From: JBDKGH01 sp039798265
GTDB taxonomy: Bacteria > Bacteroidota > Bacteroidia > Flavobacteriales_D > Sanyastnellaceae
DNA: 64,000 nt
NCBI GenBank assembly: GCA_039798265.1
Contig: JBDKGH010000029.1
Location: 1-64,000, forward strand
Direction: 5' to 3'
Below, in pieces: positions 48,987-57,321 of this stretch. The first letter of the stretch is position 1. The number at the start of each line of letters is the position of its first letter. The notes under the pieces were generated by a model. The model ran no database searches and had not been told where the DNA came from. It saw nothing but the letters and a program-made list of their open reading frames with translations. Position numbers and translations under genes: made by a program.

Positions 48987-49835
48987 TTAGTGAACCAAGT
49001 GGCTCGTTGCAATCACTTTGTTATTGCTGATCACTTGCAACAAGTAGTGGCCAGTGGCCAAGCCAGCTACGTCAGCGTGAGCGTGCACCAAACCAGCAGG
49101 GTGATTTGCGCTGTAGATGTCCGCTACTTTCAAACCAGTGAGGGTATAAACAGAAACGGTAACATTACCTGCATAAGCTAAATTGAAATCCATGTTTACG
49201 AAGTCAACCGCTGGATTAGGATAAAGAGACATGTTTTTGTTCAACTTATCCAACTCTGAAATAGCCGTAGCAGAAGCAGGTGTAATCACTTGAGATAAAG
49301 TGTAAATATGGTCACCATTTTCGCTTCCATTGTTGTTCGTAGCATTACCTGCTGCATAAACGGTTACATTACCAATATTAGTAGCTGGAGCAGTCCAAGT
49401 GAAGGTCCACGTGTGAGCGCCTGATGAAGCACCACCATTCATGGTGTGCACGATATTGCGGCGTTGGAAACCAGAAACTGTTTTTGTTTTAATTTGTGAT
49501 CCTGTTCCTGGTGTAAGGGTACCCGCATTATCGCCGTTGCTTTGTAAACACTCAAGGCCAATGCCAAACAAACTGCGACCTGCTTCGGTAACGTTAATCG
49601 AAAACGTATAAGTTTGACCTGGCACATATTGCCAATTGGTCATATTGCTAGAGGTTAATTCCATTGTTCCACCGCCAGTATTGACAGTAGTACCGGTGTG
49701 GCAAGTAGATTGATTGCAGGAAGATTCTCCAGGAGAACCTGTAGCTCCGGCTTTACCGTTTTCATCTTCTACACCTGAGGTAAGTAATATAACTGTGGCT
49801 AATCCAAAGAATAGAGTTAAGTAGCGTTTTTTCAT
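48987..49835 (-). CDS. Secreted T9SS-cargo protein with a choice-of-anchor V-like domain
   Basis: 282 residues from ATG 49835: signal peptide (MKKRYLTLFFGLATVILLTSG), a cysteine motif C-N-Q-S-T-C-H (Cys 40, Cys 45, His 46), a beta-rich Reeler-like domain (MELTSSNMTNWQYVPGQTYT on) and a T9SS tail (SLYPNPAVDFVNMDF on). Related proteins carry CxxCH, a c-type haem site; this one has CX4CH, which is unusual for standard haem attachment. Function unknown; export through T9SS is likely. Confidence 0.85.
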   Translation of the reverse strand: MKKRYLTLFFGLATVILLTSGVEDENGKAGATGSPGESSCNQSTCHTGTTVNTGGGTMELTSSNMTNWQYVPGQTYTFSINVTEAGRSLFGIGLECLQSNGDNAGTLTPGTGSQIKTKTVSGFQRRNIVHTMNGGASSGAHTWTFTWTAPATNIGNVTVYAAGNATNNNGSENGDHIYTLSQVITPASATAISELDKLNKNMSLYPNPAVDFVNMDFNLAYAGNVTVSVYTLTGLKVADIYSANHPAGLVHAHADVAGLATGHYLLQVISNNKVIATSHLVH

Positions 49836-49940
49836 GAATATAGTTTTATGCTTATCAATACAACGAAGAAACGAAATTCCCTCCAAAAGATGAGGTACCT
49901 TTTAACCAATTAAGAACAAATGAATGCTCAATGGGAAAAA

Positions 49941-50726
49941 TCAAGGATAAACAACACGGGTAAGCGATAGTCCCGAAGCTTTGACACTTTCACCAGCCAT
50001 TGAACGATTGCCACTTTCTAGCACGTCTTTCATTTCCTCAATGGTTAACTTTCCCCGACCTACCATGATTAAGGTCCCTACCACTGCTCTTACCATGTTT
50101 CGCAAAAAACGATCGGCAGTGATGTGAAAAACCAACTTTGATCCATTCTGAACCCAGCGTGCTTCGCGCACATCGCAGATGGTTGTTTTCTGCCCTCCGC
50201 CAGCTTTGCAAAAACAAGCGAAATCGCCTTTTTTGATTAACAATTGAGCCGCCTTGTTCATCGCGTCCACATCCAATTCCCAAGGGTAATAAGTAGAAAA
50301 CCGATGAACAAAAGGATCTCGCACTTGATGAATGTGATACTCATAAGAACGCTCAATGGCATCGAAACGCGCGTGAGCTTTATTATGCACGGGATAAATA
50401 TCAAACACAGCAATATCCCAAGGAAGCAGTTGATTGATTTTAAACAGCAAATCTGGAATATTAGCTATTTCCTTTTCGGCATTAAAATGCAAGAAGAATT
50501 CACTAGCGTGCACACCTGTATCTGTGCGACCGCAGCCGATGGTAACCACCGTTGTTTGGCGCAATAATTTGCGCAAAGCCGCCTCCATTTCCGCTTGAAC
50601 ACTGTGCCCATTGGGTTGTCGTTGCCAGCCGTGGTAGTTGGTACCATCGTAAGCGAGGCGCATAAAATAGCGGGGCCAAAGTGTGCCTTCAGTATTTTCT
50701 ACGATGTCCGATGGTAGTTCCGTCAT
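49941..50726 (-). CDS. truA: tRNA pseudouridine synthase A
   Basis: 261 residues. LAYDGTNYHGWQRQPNG near the N-terminus, catalytic Asp in GCGRTDTGVHA, and a C-terminal FLRNMVRAVVGTLI. It makes pseudouridine at positions 38-40 of tRNA anticodon arms, as a dimer. TATTTTTG lies exactly four bases before its ATG. The serine palmitoyltransferase upstream is on the same strand but ends in a terminator. Confidence 0.96.
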   Translation of the reverse strand: MTELPSDIVENTEGTLWPRYFMRLAYDGTNYHGWQRQPNGHSVQAEMEAALRKLLRQTTVVTIGCGRTDTGVHASEFFLHFNAEKEIANIPDLLFKINQLLPWDIAVFDIYPVHNKAHARFDAIERSYEYHIHQVRDPFVHRFSTYYPWELDVDAMNKAAQLLIKKGDFACFCKAGGGQKTTICDVREARWVQNGSKLVFHITADRFLRNMVRAVVGTLIMVGRGKLTIEEMKDVLESGNRSMAGESVKASGLSLTRVVYP

Positions 50727-50730
50727 GCTG

Positions 50731-50738
50731 CAAAAATA
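50731..50738 (-). promoter_or_regulatory. truA -7 box TATTTTTG, leaderless position
   Basis: Exact TAnnTTTG on the minus strand, four bases (CAGC), ATG 50726. The -33 region holds only a T run, which comes from the terminator at 50755-50786. Confidence 0.5.
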
Positions 50739-50754
50739 GCGGATTGGGAATAAA

Positions 50755-50786
50755 AAAGGCCGTCCGGGTTAAACCTGGACGGCCCA
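50755..50786 (-). terminator. Terminator after serine palmitoyltransferase
   Basis: On the minus strand GGCCGTCCAGGTTT...GGACGGCC forms a stem followed by six T; it also lies just upstream of the truA promoter. Confidence 0.85.
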
Positions 50787-50803
50787 AAATATTTTACATG
50801 AGC

Positions 50804-52048
50804 TTATGCCCAGTTAGCGATTTTCTCAGCTTTGTAAGCACCAGCTTCCAATTTTTCACGCACCTTCTTGAAGCTCTCAATGGTGTAATTCACATCTTCT
50901 AGAGAGTGAACAACCGTTGGAATCAAGCGGAGCATGATCACATCTTTCGGAACAACAGGATACACTACAATGGAGCAGAAAATACCATAGGTTTCGCGAA
51001 GATCGAGGGTCACGTTAGTGGCTTCTCCCAAAGAACCTTTGAGGAATACAGGGGTAACTACCGAGTTGGTGTGACCAATATCAAAACCTGATTCTTTCAA
51101 ACCACCTTGAAGGGCGCGAGCTACATCCCACAGTTTGGTTTGCAGTTCAGGGCGAGTGCGGATCATATCCAAACGCTTCAATGCACCAATAACGATAGGC
51201 ATTGGAAGAGCTTTGGCAAATGTTTGTGAGCGCATGTTGTAACGCATATACTCGATAACGTGTTCGTCAGAAGCAACGAAAGCACCTACGGTGGCCATCG
51301 CCTTAGCGAAGGTGCCGAAGTACACATCCACTTCATCCATTACACCTTGGAACTCAGCGGCACCGCGTCCGTTAGCGCCGATAGAACCGAAACCGTGAGC
51401 ATCGTCGATGAACAAACGGAAACCGTATTCTTTCTTGAATTTTACAATATCAGCGATACGACCTTGGTCACCTGCCATACCAAAAACACCTTCGGTAAGA
51501 ACAAGGATACCACCGCCTGTTTCGTCGGTTACGCGCTTCGCGTGCTTCAACATTTTTTCGAAGCTTTCCATGTCATTATGCTGGAAAACGAAACGCTTAC
51601 CATGGTGAAGACGAACACCGTCCACCATACAAGCGTGACATTCGCTGTCATATACTACAACGTCGTTGCGACCGAGTAAACACTCGATAGCCGACATACA
51701 CCCTTGATAACCGAAGTTGAGAAGGAAGGCATCCTCTTTACCCATAAACTCGGCTAATTCTTGCTCGAGTTGTTCGTGGTATTTGGTTTGACCGCTCATC
51801 ATACGAGCGCCCATTGGGTAAGCCATACCCCATGCAGCTGCTGCATCAGCATCTGCCTTGCGGATTTCCGGATCGTTAGCAAGACCCAGGTAATTGTTCA
51901 AGCTCCAAACGAGAACAGGTTTTCCGCGAAATGTCATGTGAGCTCCTAACTCGCCTTCCAACTTTGGAAAAGTGAAGTATCCATGAGACTCTTTAGAATG
52001 TTGACCGAGTGGTCCACGATTCTTTTTGATTCTTTCAAAAATATCCAA
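50804..52048 (-). CDS. spt: Serine palmitoyltransferase-type alpha-oxoamine synthase
   Basis: 414 residues, fold type I PLP enzyme. PLP lysine is K249 in GTFAKAMA, with DDAHGFG at 215-221 and YPMGARMMSG near residue 80. The N-terminus (RIKKNRGPLGQ, then FPKLEGEL) matches the Bacteroidota group that includes the Bacteroides serine palmitoyltransferase. That enzyme joins serine and an acyl-CoA to begin sphingolipid synthesis. KBL or BioF function cannot be excluded from sequence alone, but the N-terminal match favours SPT. TAACTTTG (52077-52084) is the likely -7 box. Confidence 0.82.
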   Translation of the reverse strand: MDIFERIKKNRGPLGQHSKESHGYFTFPKLEGELGAHMTFRGKPVLVWSLNNYLGLANDPEIRKADADAAAAWGMAYPMGARMMSGQTKYHEQLEQELAEFMGKEDAFLLNFGYQGCMSAIECLLGRNDVVVYDSECHACMVDGVRLHHGKRFVFQHNDMESFEKMLKHAKRVTDETGGGILVLTEGVFGMAGDQGRIADIVKFKKEYGFRLFIDDAHGFGSIGANGRGAAEFQGVMDEVDVYFGTFAKAMATVGAFVASDEHVIEYMRYNMRSQTFAKALPMPIVIGALKRLDMIRTRPELQTKLWDVARALQGGLKESGFDIGHTNSVVTPVFLKGSLGEATNVTLDLRETYGIFCSIVVYPVVPKDVIMLRLIPTVVHSLEDVNYTIESFKKVREKLEAGAYKAEKIANWA

Positions 52049-52076
52049 GGCTATTGATTTTAAGTTCTTGAGTGCA

Positions 52077-52084
52077 CAAAGTTA
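52077..52084 (-). promoter_or_regulatory. Serine palmitoyltransferase promoter -7 box TAACTTTG
   Basis: Exact TAnnTTTG on the minus strand, 28 bases before ATG 52048; no clear -33. Confidence 0.5.
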
Positions 52085-52164
52085 AACAATACTCTCGTTT
52101 TTTTTAAGTTTGAAGGACTGCGTTGTCAACAGGCGGTGGAGAATTCCTGTAGTAAAAGAAGGAT

Positions 52165-52199
52165 TTTGTCCGTCATAGTTGAGGAAATGACTATTTTTG
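52165..52199 (+). promoter_or_regulatory. bamD promoter (TTTG-N23-TATTTTTG)
   Basis: TTTG 52165-52168 and TATTTTTG 52192-52199; the ATG is at 52208, leaving a leader of at most a few bases. This rejects the longer frame that begins at 52136. Confidence 0.6.
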
Positions 52200-52207
52200 C
52201 CACCCTG

Positions 52208-53014
52208 ATGAAGAATTTTATCCTTTTCATACTTGTTGTTGCCGTCACCGCGAGTTGCAGTGATTATAATAAGCTATTGAAAAGCACTGACGTTGAGAAA
52301 AAATACACTGCGGCTGTTGAGTATTATAAAAACGGTGAGTGCTACAAATCCCTTCCTCTTTTGGAAGAACTGATCGGGCTTACCCGCGGTACTCAAAGAG
52401 CTGAGGACGTTTATTATTATTACGCACAGTCCCAGTACTGCATAAAAGACTACTATTCAGCCAACTACTTCTTCAAAAACTTTACTAAGACCTTCAGCAA
52501 TAGCGCGAGAGCTGAGGAATGTCAGTTTTTAGCCGCTATATGCAGCTACAATTTATCGCCCCAGTACTCTCTTGATCAACAAGATACCAAAACGGCGGTG
52601 GACGAATTTCAGTTGTTTTTGGACAAATTCCCCAATTCGGCCTTGCGAGACAGTGCTAACAACATGATTATCAGACTCAACGCTAAGATTGAGAAGAAGC
52701 ATTTTGAAATAGCTACCGGCTATGCCACCACCCAAAAATTCAAAGCAGCGACTAGCGCTCTGAAGAATTTTATGATCGACTTTCCGGCCTCACCCTACCG
52801 CGAGGAAGCCCTTTATTTGATTGTCAAATGCCAATTTGAATATGCCGAGGGAAGCATTGAATCGAAGAAACTTGATCGATATCGCTCAACAAGCGAATCT
52901 TATATTACCTTTGCATCCGCTTTTCCTCAAAGTAAGTTTTTAGCCGAGGCTGAGACATATTATGAAAAAAGCAGAAAACAAATTGAACGGCTAACCGCTT
53001 CAAATACCCCGTAA
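52208..53014 (+). CDS. bamD: Outer-membrane assembly lipoprotein BamD
   Basis: 268 residues from ATG 52208, with signal peptide and lipobox (TASC). TPR-like helical repeats follow, beginning CSDYNKLLKSTD and including YYYYAQSQYCIKDYYSANYFF, matching Bacteroidota BamD. It assembles beta-barrel proteins in the outer membrane with BamA. It opens the block bamD-rpoZ-coaBC-porD-recN and is one base before rpoZ. Confidence 0.94.
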   Translation: MKNFILFILVVAVTASCSDYNKLLKSTDVEKKYTAAVEYYKNGECYKSLPLLEELIGLTRGTQRAEDVYYYYAQSQYCIKDYYSANYFFKNFTKTFSNSARAEECQFLAAICSYNLSPQYSLDQQDTKTAVDEFQLFLDKFPNSALRDSANNMIIRLNAKIEKKHFEIATGYATTQKFKAATSALKNFMIDFPASPYREEALYLIVKCQFEYAEGSIESKKLDRYRSTSESYITFASAFPQSKFLAEAETYYEKSRKQIERLTASNTP

Positions 53015-53015
53015 G

Positions 53016-53345
53016 ATGAGTAACTATAAAAATAGCAACGCAGCAAAATCAACCATCACCCGCGACACTGACCAGTTGTACAACCAGGTAGATGGCAATC
53101 TTTTCGAAGCTGTAGTTCTCCTTTCTAAGCGCGCTAACCAAATTGGCCGCGAAATGAAAGAAGAGTTGAACCAAAAGCTCGAAGAGTTCGGTTCAAGCCA
53201 AGATAACTTGGAGGAAGTATTCGAAAACCGCGAACAAATCGAGATTTCACGTCACTATGAGCGCTTACCTAAGCCTCAGTCGATTGCTGTTCAGGAATTG
53301 ATCGACGGTAAAATTTTCTACCGTTACCCAGAAGAACAGAAATAA
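53016..53345 (+). CDS. rpoZ: RNA polymerase omega subunit
   Basis: 109 residues, typical Bacteroidota omega: ITRDTDQLYNQVDGNLFEAV and LSKRANQIGREMK, with a conserved KPQSIAVQELIDGKI. It stabilises core RNA polymerase. One base after bamD; followed by two hairpins and coaBC. Confidence 0.92.
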   Translation: MSNYKNSNAAKSTITRDTDQLYNQVDGNLFEAVVLLSKRANQIGREMKEELNQKLEEFGSSQDNLEEVFENREQIEISRHYERLPKPQSIAVQELIDGKIFYRYPEEQK

Positions 53346-53350
53346 TTTCT

Positions 53351-53426
53351 AAAACACCAGCCGGTGTTTTCAGACAATATATAAGCTCACCAAAGCCACG
53401 AAAGTGTACATTTGGTGAGCTTTTTT
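53351..53426 (+). terminator. Two consecutive hairpins after rpoZ
   Basis: AAAACACC-AGCC-GGTGTTTT (53351-53370), then GCTCACCAAA...TTTGGTGAGC (53384-53420) with six T. The second is a good intrinsic terminator; coaBC starts 22 bases later. Confidence 0.75.
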
Positions 53427-53448
53427 AATTCTAAGACAACCTACCTTC

Positions 53449-54651
53449 ATGTTGCTTCAAGATAAAAAGATACTATTAGCTGTTACTGGAAGCATAGCCG
53501 CTTACAAATCGGCTTACTTGGTGCGCCTATTAGTGCAAGCTGGAGCGCAGGTAAAGGTGATCATGTCTCCAGGGGCCTTAGAATTTGTTACTCCTTTAAC
53601 TTTTTCTTCGTTATCAGGAAACCCCGTTTCCTCCGATTTTACCGAAAATAAAGACCAAGGTACTTGGACCAACCATGTGCACCTCGCCCTTTGGGCCGAC
53701 TTGCTCGTTGTAGCTCCTGCTTCAGCAAATACGTTGTCTAAAATGGCCACTGGCCAAAGCGACAATTTTTTGCTCACCACCTACATGAGTGCACGATGTC
53801 CGGTAATGATTGCTCCGGCCATGGATCACGACATGTTTTTACATCCCGGCACGCAGGACAATTTGCGAAAACTTCAATCCTTTGGCCATCATATTCTTTC
53901 TCCAAAAGAAGGAGCATTGGCGAGTGGGTTAATTGGAAAGGGCCGCATGGTTGAGCCGGAAGAAATCGTGCAATCGGTGATGGACCATTTTCACCCGCAC
54001 CTTCCTTTAAAAGGGAAAAAAGCGCTCGTAACTGCTGGCCCTACCTATGAAGCTATAGACCCTGTTCGTTTCATTGGCAATCACTCCTCGGGAAAAATGG
54101 GATTTGAACTGGCTCTCGCCTTGGCCGATGCTGGGGCGCAGGTGCAACTGATCAGTGGACCTAGCTCGCTGAATGTTCAACATCCATCCATTGAGCTCAC
54201 TCGCGTATCCAGTGCTGCTGAAATGTTGAAGGCTTGTCAGGATCGATTTGAAGCCATGGATATTGCTGTAATGAGCGCTGCCGTGGCCGACTATCGCCCC
54301 GCCCATGTGGCCTCCGAAAAAATCAAAAAGAATGATGCCCAAATAACCTTGGAATTAGAAAAGACCGAGGATATAGCGGCAACATTGGGCAAGCTGAAAA
54401 AAGAAAATCAAAAACTCATTGGCTTTGCTTTGGAAACGGAAAACCTCAAAGAAAATGCCGTATCCAAACTGAACAAGAAAAACCTCGACTTCATCGTGCT
54501 CAACGACGCCAAAGCAGAAGGAGCAGGATTCAAATCGGACACCAACCAAATTACCGTAATTTGGCCGAACAATAAAGAGATACAATTTGGGTTAAAGGCC
54601 AAGTCGAAAGTGGCTAAAGACATCGTCGACGAAATTGTGAAGTTATTTTAG
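53449..54651 (+). CDS. coaBC: Bifunctional phosphopantothenoylcysteine decarboxylase/ligase
   Basis: 400 residues. The N-terminal CoaC flavoprotein half has KILLAVTGSIAAYKSAYLVR, the His of NHVHLALWAD and PAMD loop (IAPAMDHDM); the C-terminal CoaB half has LVTAGPTYEAIDPVRFIGNHSSGKMG. Together they turn phosphopantothenate into phosphopantetheine for coenzyme A. The porD gene begins two bases after its stop. Confidence 0.97.
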   Translation: MLLQDKKILLAVTGSIAAYKSAYLVRLLVQAGAQVKVIMSPGALEFVTPLTFSSLSGNPVSSDFTENKDQGTWTNHVHLALWADLLVVAPASANTLSKMATGQSDNFLLTTYMSARCPVMIAPAMDHDMFLHPGTQDNLRKLQSFGHHILSPKEGALASGLIGKGRMVEPEEIVQSVMDHFHPHLPLKGKKALVTAGPTYEAIDPVRFIGNHSSGKMGFELALALADAGAQVQLISGPSSLNVQHPSIELTRVSSAAEMLKACQDRFEAMDIAVMSAAVADYRPAHVASEKIKKNDAQITLELEKTEDIAATLGKLKKENQKLIGFALETENLKENAVSKLNKKNLDFIVLNDAKAEGAGFKSDTNQITVIWPNNKEIQFGLKAKSKVAKDIVDEIVKLF

Positions 54652-54653
54652 AC

Positions 54654-55553
54654 ATGAAAAAACAACTGCTATTACTCCTCGTTTTCCTTTCCTCCTTTTC
54701 CGGTTTTAGTCAGGAGTTAAACTGCGATGTAACCATCATTCCTCCCCGCGTGATGATTTCTGGTCCTGAAATTTTCAAGACCATGGAAACCGCGATTGAA
54801 GAATTCATCAATAATCGTAAATGGACCAAAGACACTTGGACCAATGAAGAGCGCATTCAGTGCACCATGCAGATTACGATTGAGAATCAAAAAAACCAAC
54901 GTGAGTTTGAGGCCAATATTCAAGTAGGTAGTAGCCGCCCCGTTTACAACTCGGATTACAAAACTCCCGTTCTCTCGATCAATGATCGTGACTTCGATTT
55001 CACTTTTCAAGAAAACACCCAGATTCAATGGTCAAATGATCAACATCGCGACAACTTGAGCAGTGTGATCGCCTTTTATGCCAACCTTATCTTGGCGATG
55101 GATTACGATACCTTCTCAATGGAGGGTGGAACAGAATTCTACTCCACTTGCCAAACCATTATTTCAAATGCCCAAACAGCCGCAGAAGCAGGCTGGAGAG
55201 CCAACGATAAAGGATCGCCACAAAATCGTTTTTGGATCATCGAAAACATCCTTACACAAACGTTTAAACCCCTTCGCGAGTGCTTGTACAACTATCACCG
55301 CAATGGTATGGACAAGTTGTTTACGGAGATGACCACGGCCCGTAAGAATATGGCAGATGCGTTACAAGGACTTCGCAACATTCATAAAATAAAGCCTTCG
55401 TCGTATAACATGCAGATCTTCTTTTATGCGAAAGCCGACGAACTTGCCAACATATACAAACCCACTGAAGTGGCCGAAAAACAGCCCATTGTAGATCTGT
55501 GTAAGCTCATTGATCCGGGGAATATTTCGAAGTATGATAAGATCATGCAATAA
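54654..55553 (+). CDS. porD: DUF4835 protein, type IX secretion component PorD
   Basis: 299 residues with a signal peptide (MKKQLLLLLVFLSSFSGFSQ). ELNCDVTIIPPRVMISGPE, RKWTKDTWTNEERI and the later AMDYDTFSMEGGTEF belong to the DUF4835 family, annotated PorD. This places part of the T9SS beside genes that make its substrates' outer membrane (bamD). Exact biochemical role is not settled. Two bases after coaBC, 96 before recN, which has its own promoter. Confidence 0.82.
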   Translation: MKKQLLLLLVFLSSFSGFSQELNCDVTIIPPRVMISGPEIFKTMETAIEEFINNRKWTKDTWTNEERIQCTMQITIENQKNQREFEANIQVGSSRPVYNSDYKTPVLSINDRDFDFTFQENTQIQWSNDQHRDNLSSVIAFYANLILAMDYDTFSMEGGTEFYSTCQTIISNAQTAAEAGWRANDKGSPQNRFWIIENILTQTFKPLRECLYNYHRNGMDKLFTEMTTARKNMADALQGLRNIHKIKPSSYNMQIFFYAKADELANIYKPTEVAEKQPIVDLCKLIDPGNISKYDKIMQ

Positions 55554-55603
55554 AGTCGAAGCCGACTTATTCACATATATGCCATGCTGAAGAAAATGCG
55601 ACC

Positions 55604-55611
55604 TACATTCG
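55604..55611 (+). promoter_or_regulatory. recN promoter -7 box TACATTCG
   Basis: TAnnTTCG variant, 38 bases before the recN ATG at 55650. Confidence 0.4.
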
Positions 55612-55649
55612 TATTTTCGTGAAGTAGAATCTGTGTATTGTGAACGTGT

Positions 55650-57302
55650 ATGCTGAAACATTTATCTGTATCCAACTACGCTTTAATTGACAAAGTAAAC
55701 CTCGATTTCGAATCGGGACTTACCGCTATTACTGGTGAAACAGGAAGTGGTAAATCTATTTTGTTGGGTGCTTTCGGATTGTTACTTGGCGAGCGTGCAG
55801 ATAGCAAATCTATACGCGATACACAGCAAAAGTGTGTGATTGAAGCCACTTTTGATTTGTCCAATTTTGATCTTTCTTCTTTTTTTGAAGAACACGACCT
55901 CGACTATGATATCCAAACCACCATTCGCCGCGAAATAGCACCCGGTGGAAAAAGTAGATCCTTTGTGAACGATACGCCCGTGCAACTTCAGGCCTTAAAG
56001 GCATTAGGAGAGCAACTGGTAGATATACACAGCCAACACGAAAATTCCTTACTTGGAGAACGTGCCTTTCAGTTTCATGTAACCGATGCTTTCGCTCGCC
56101 ATCATGAATTGATGAAGCACTATAAACTTCAATTTGCGAAATACAAACAACTGCATGCCGAGTTAAACGAGTGTTTGAGCAACGAACAACGCATGCGTGA
56201 AGAGCTCGATTTTTTTCAATTTCAACTGACGGAATTAGAAAAAATCAACCTTGAAAGTATTCACCAAGCTTCCTTAGAGCAAGAGTTAGAAACGCTGAAT
56301 AACGCTGAAGCTATTAAAGGCGCCCTCAACCAAACGTCAGAGCTCATTGAGGGTGAACGACAAAGCATTTTGAGTGCGCTTCAAATGGCCCGTCAATCCT
56401 TGGGCAAAGTGTCTGCTTTCAATCCTCAAACGGAAGAACTTTCTAACCGCATCGAAAGCTGTTACATTGAGCTGAAAGAAATTGCTCGTGAAGCTGCTCT
56501 CTTGGATAACGGCATTCACTATGATCAAGCGCGCATTGATCGCATACAAGAAACTTTAAACGTGGTGTATCAGCTCGAGCAAAAACACCGCGTGCAGTCC
56601 ATTGAAGAGTTAGTTGAATTGCGCAATCAGTTGACTGAAAAAATTGGCGGTCAAGCTAATCTCGACGATCGAATTACTGCGCTTCGCAAAAACTTACAGA
56701 AAGAAACCGAAATTCTTCTTGACCTTGCTGCTCAATTAACGCATGGCCGCAAGAAAGCCGCAGAGCAAGCGGCAAAAGAAGTAAAAAAGTACTTTTCACT
56801 TTTGCAATTGGATCATGCCGAATTGGTAATCGAAATTTCTCCTTCGGAAGATTTTAATGCCTTCGGTAAAAATGAAATACGCTTTTTATTCCAAGCCAAT
56901 AAAGGCGGACAGCTTCTGCCCATTCGACAAGTAGCTTCGGGTGGTGAAATTTCTCGCGTGATGTTGGCTATCAAAGCATCCATCTCGCATTACCGTCAAT
57001 TGCCCGTGTTGATATTAGATGAAATTGATCAAGGTGTGAGTGGTGAGGCCGGAATGAAGATGGGTGAAATACTGAAGGATATCAGTCAAACTATGCAAGT
57101 GCTCACTATTACGCATTTACCTCAAATAGCAGGTAAAGCGAAACAGCATTTGAAGGTGTATAAAGAATCCACTAAGAAGGACACCTTCACCGGCGTGCGC
57201 GTGCTAGAAGGTGAAGATCGCATCAATGAATTAGCGGAAATGCTCAGCGGCAAATCGTATTCGCAAGCCGCGTTAGCTAATGCTCGCGACTTGCTTTCTT
57301 AA
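55650..57302 (+). CDS. recN: DNA repair protein RecN
   Basis: 550 residues, an SMC-like ATPase. Walker A ITGETGSGKSI at the N-terminus, a central coiled coil (about 160-370, many Glu/Gln/Leu heptads), then the signature VASGGEISRVM and Walker B LILDEIDQGVSGEA at the C-terminus. It holds broken DNA ends for recombination repair. It ends 20 bases before a convergent TonB receptor. Confidence 0.96.
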   Translation: MLKHLSVSNYALIDKVNLDFESGLTAITGETGSGKSILLGAFGLLLGERADSKSIRDTQQKCVIEATFDLSNFDLSSFFEEHDLDYDIQTTIRREIAPGGKSRSFVNDTPVQLQALKALGEQLVDIHSQHENSLLGERAFQFHVTDAFARHHELMKHYKLQFAKYKQLHAELNECLSNEQRMREELDFFQFQLTELEKINLESIHQASLEQELETLNNAEAIKGALNQTSELIEGERQSILSALQMARQSLGKVSAFNPQTEELSNRIESCYIELKEIAREAALLDNGIHYDQARIDRIQETLNVVYQLEQKHRVQSIEELVELRNQLTEKIGGQANLDDRITALRKNLQKETEILLDLAAQLTHGRKKAAEQAAKEVKKYFSLLQLDHAELVIEISPSEDFNAFGKNEIRFLFQANKGGQLLPIRQVASGGEISRVMLAIKASISHYRQLPVLILDEIDQGVSGEAGMKMGEILKDISQTMQVLTITHLPQIAGKAKQHLKVYKESTKKDTFTGVRVLEGEDRINELAEMLSGKSYSQAALANARDLLS

Positions 57303-57321
57303 CGATTTATCTTTTATTTTC

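Noticed and set aside
52136..52207. Extended BamD start at GTG 52136
   Set aside because: It places the promoter inside the gene and hides the lipoprotein signal; ATG 52208 begins a proper signal peptide.
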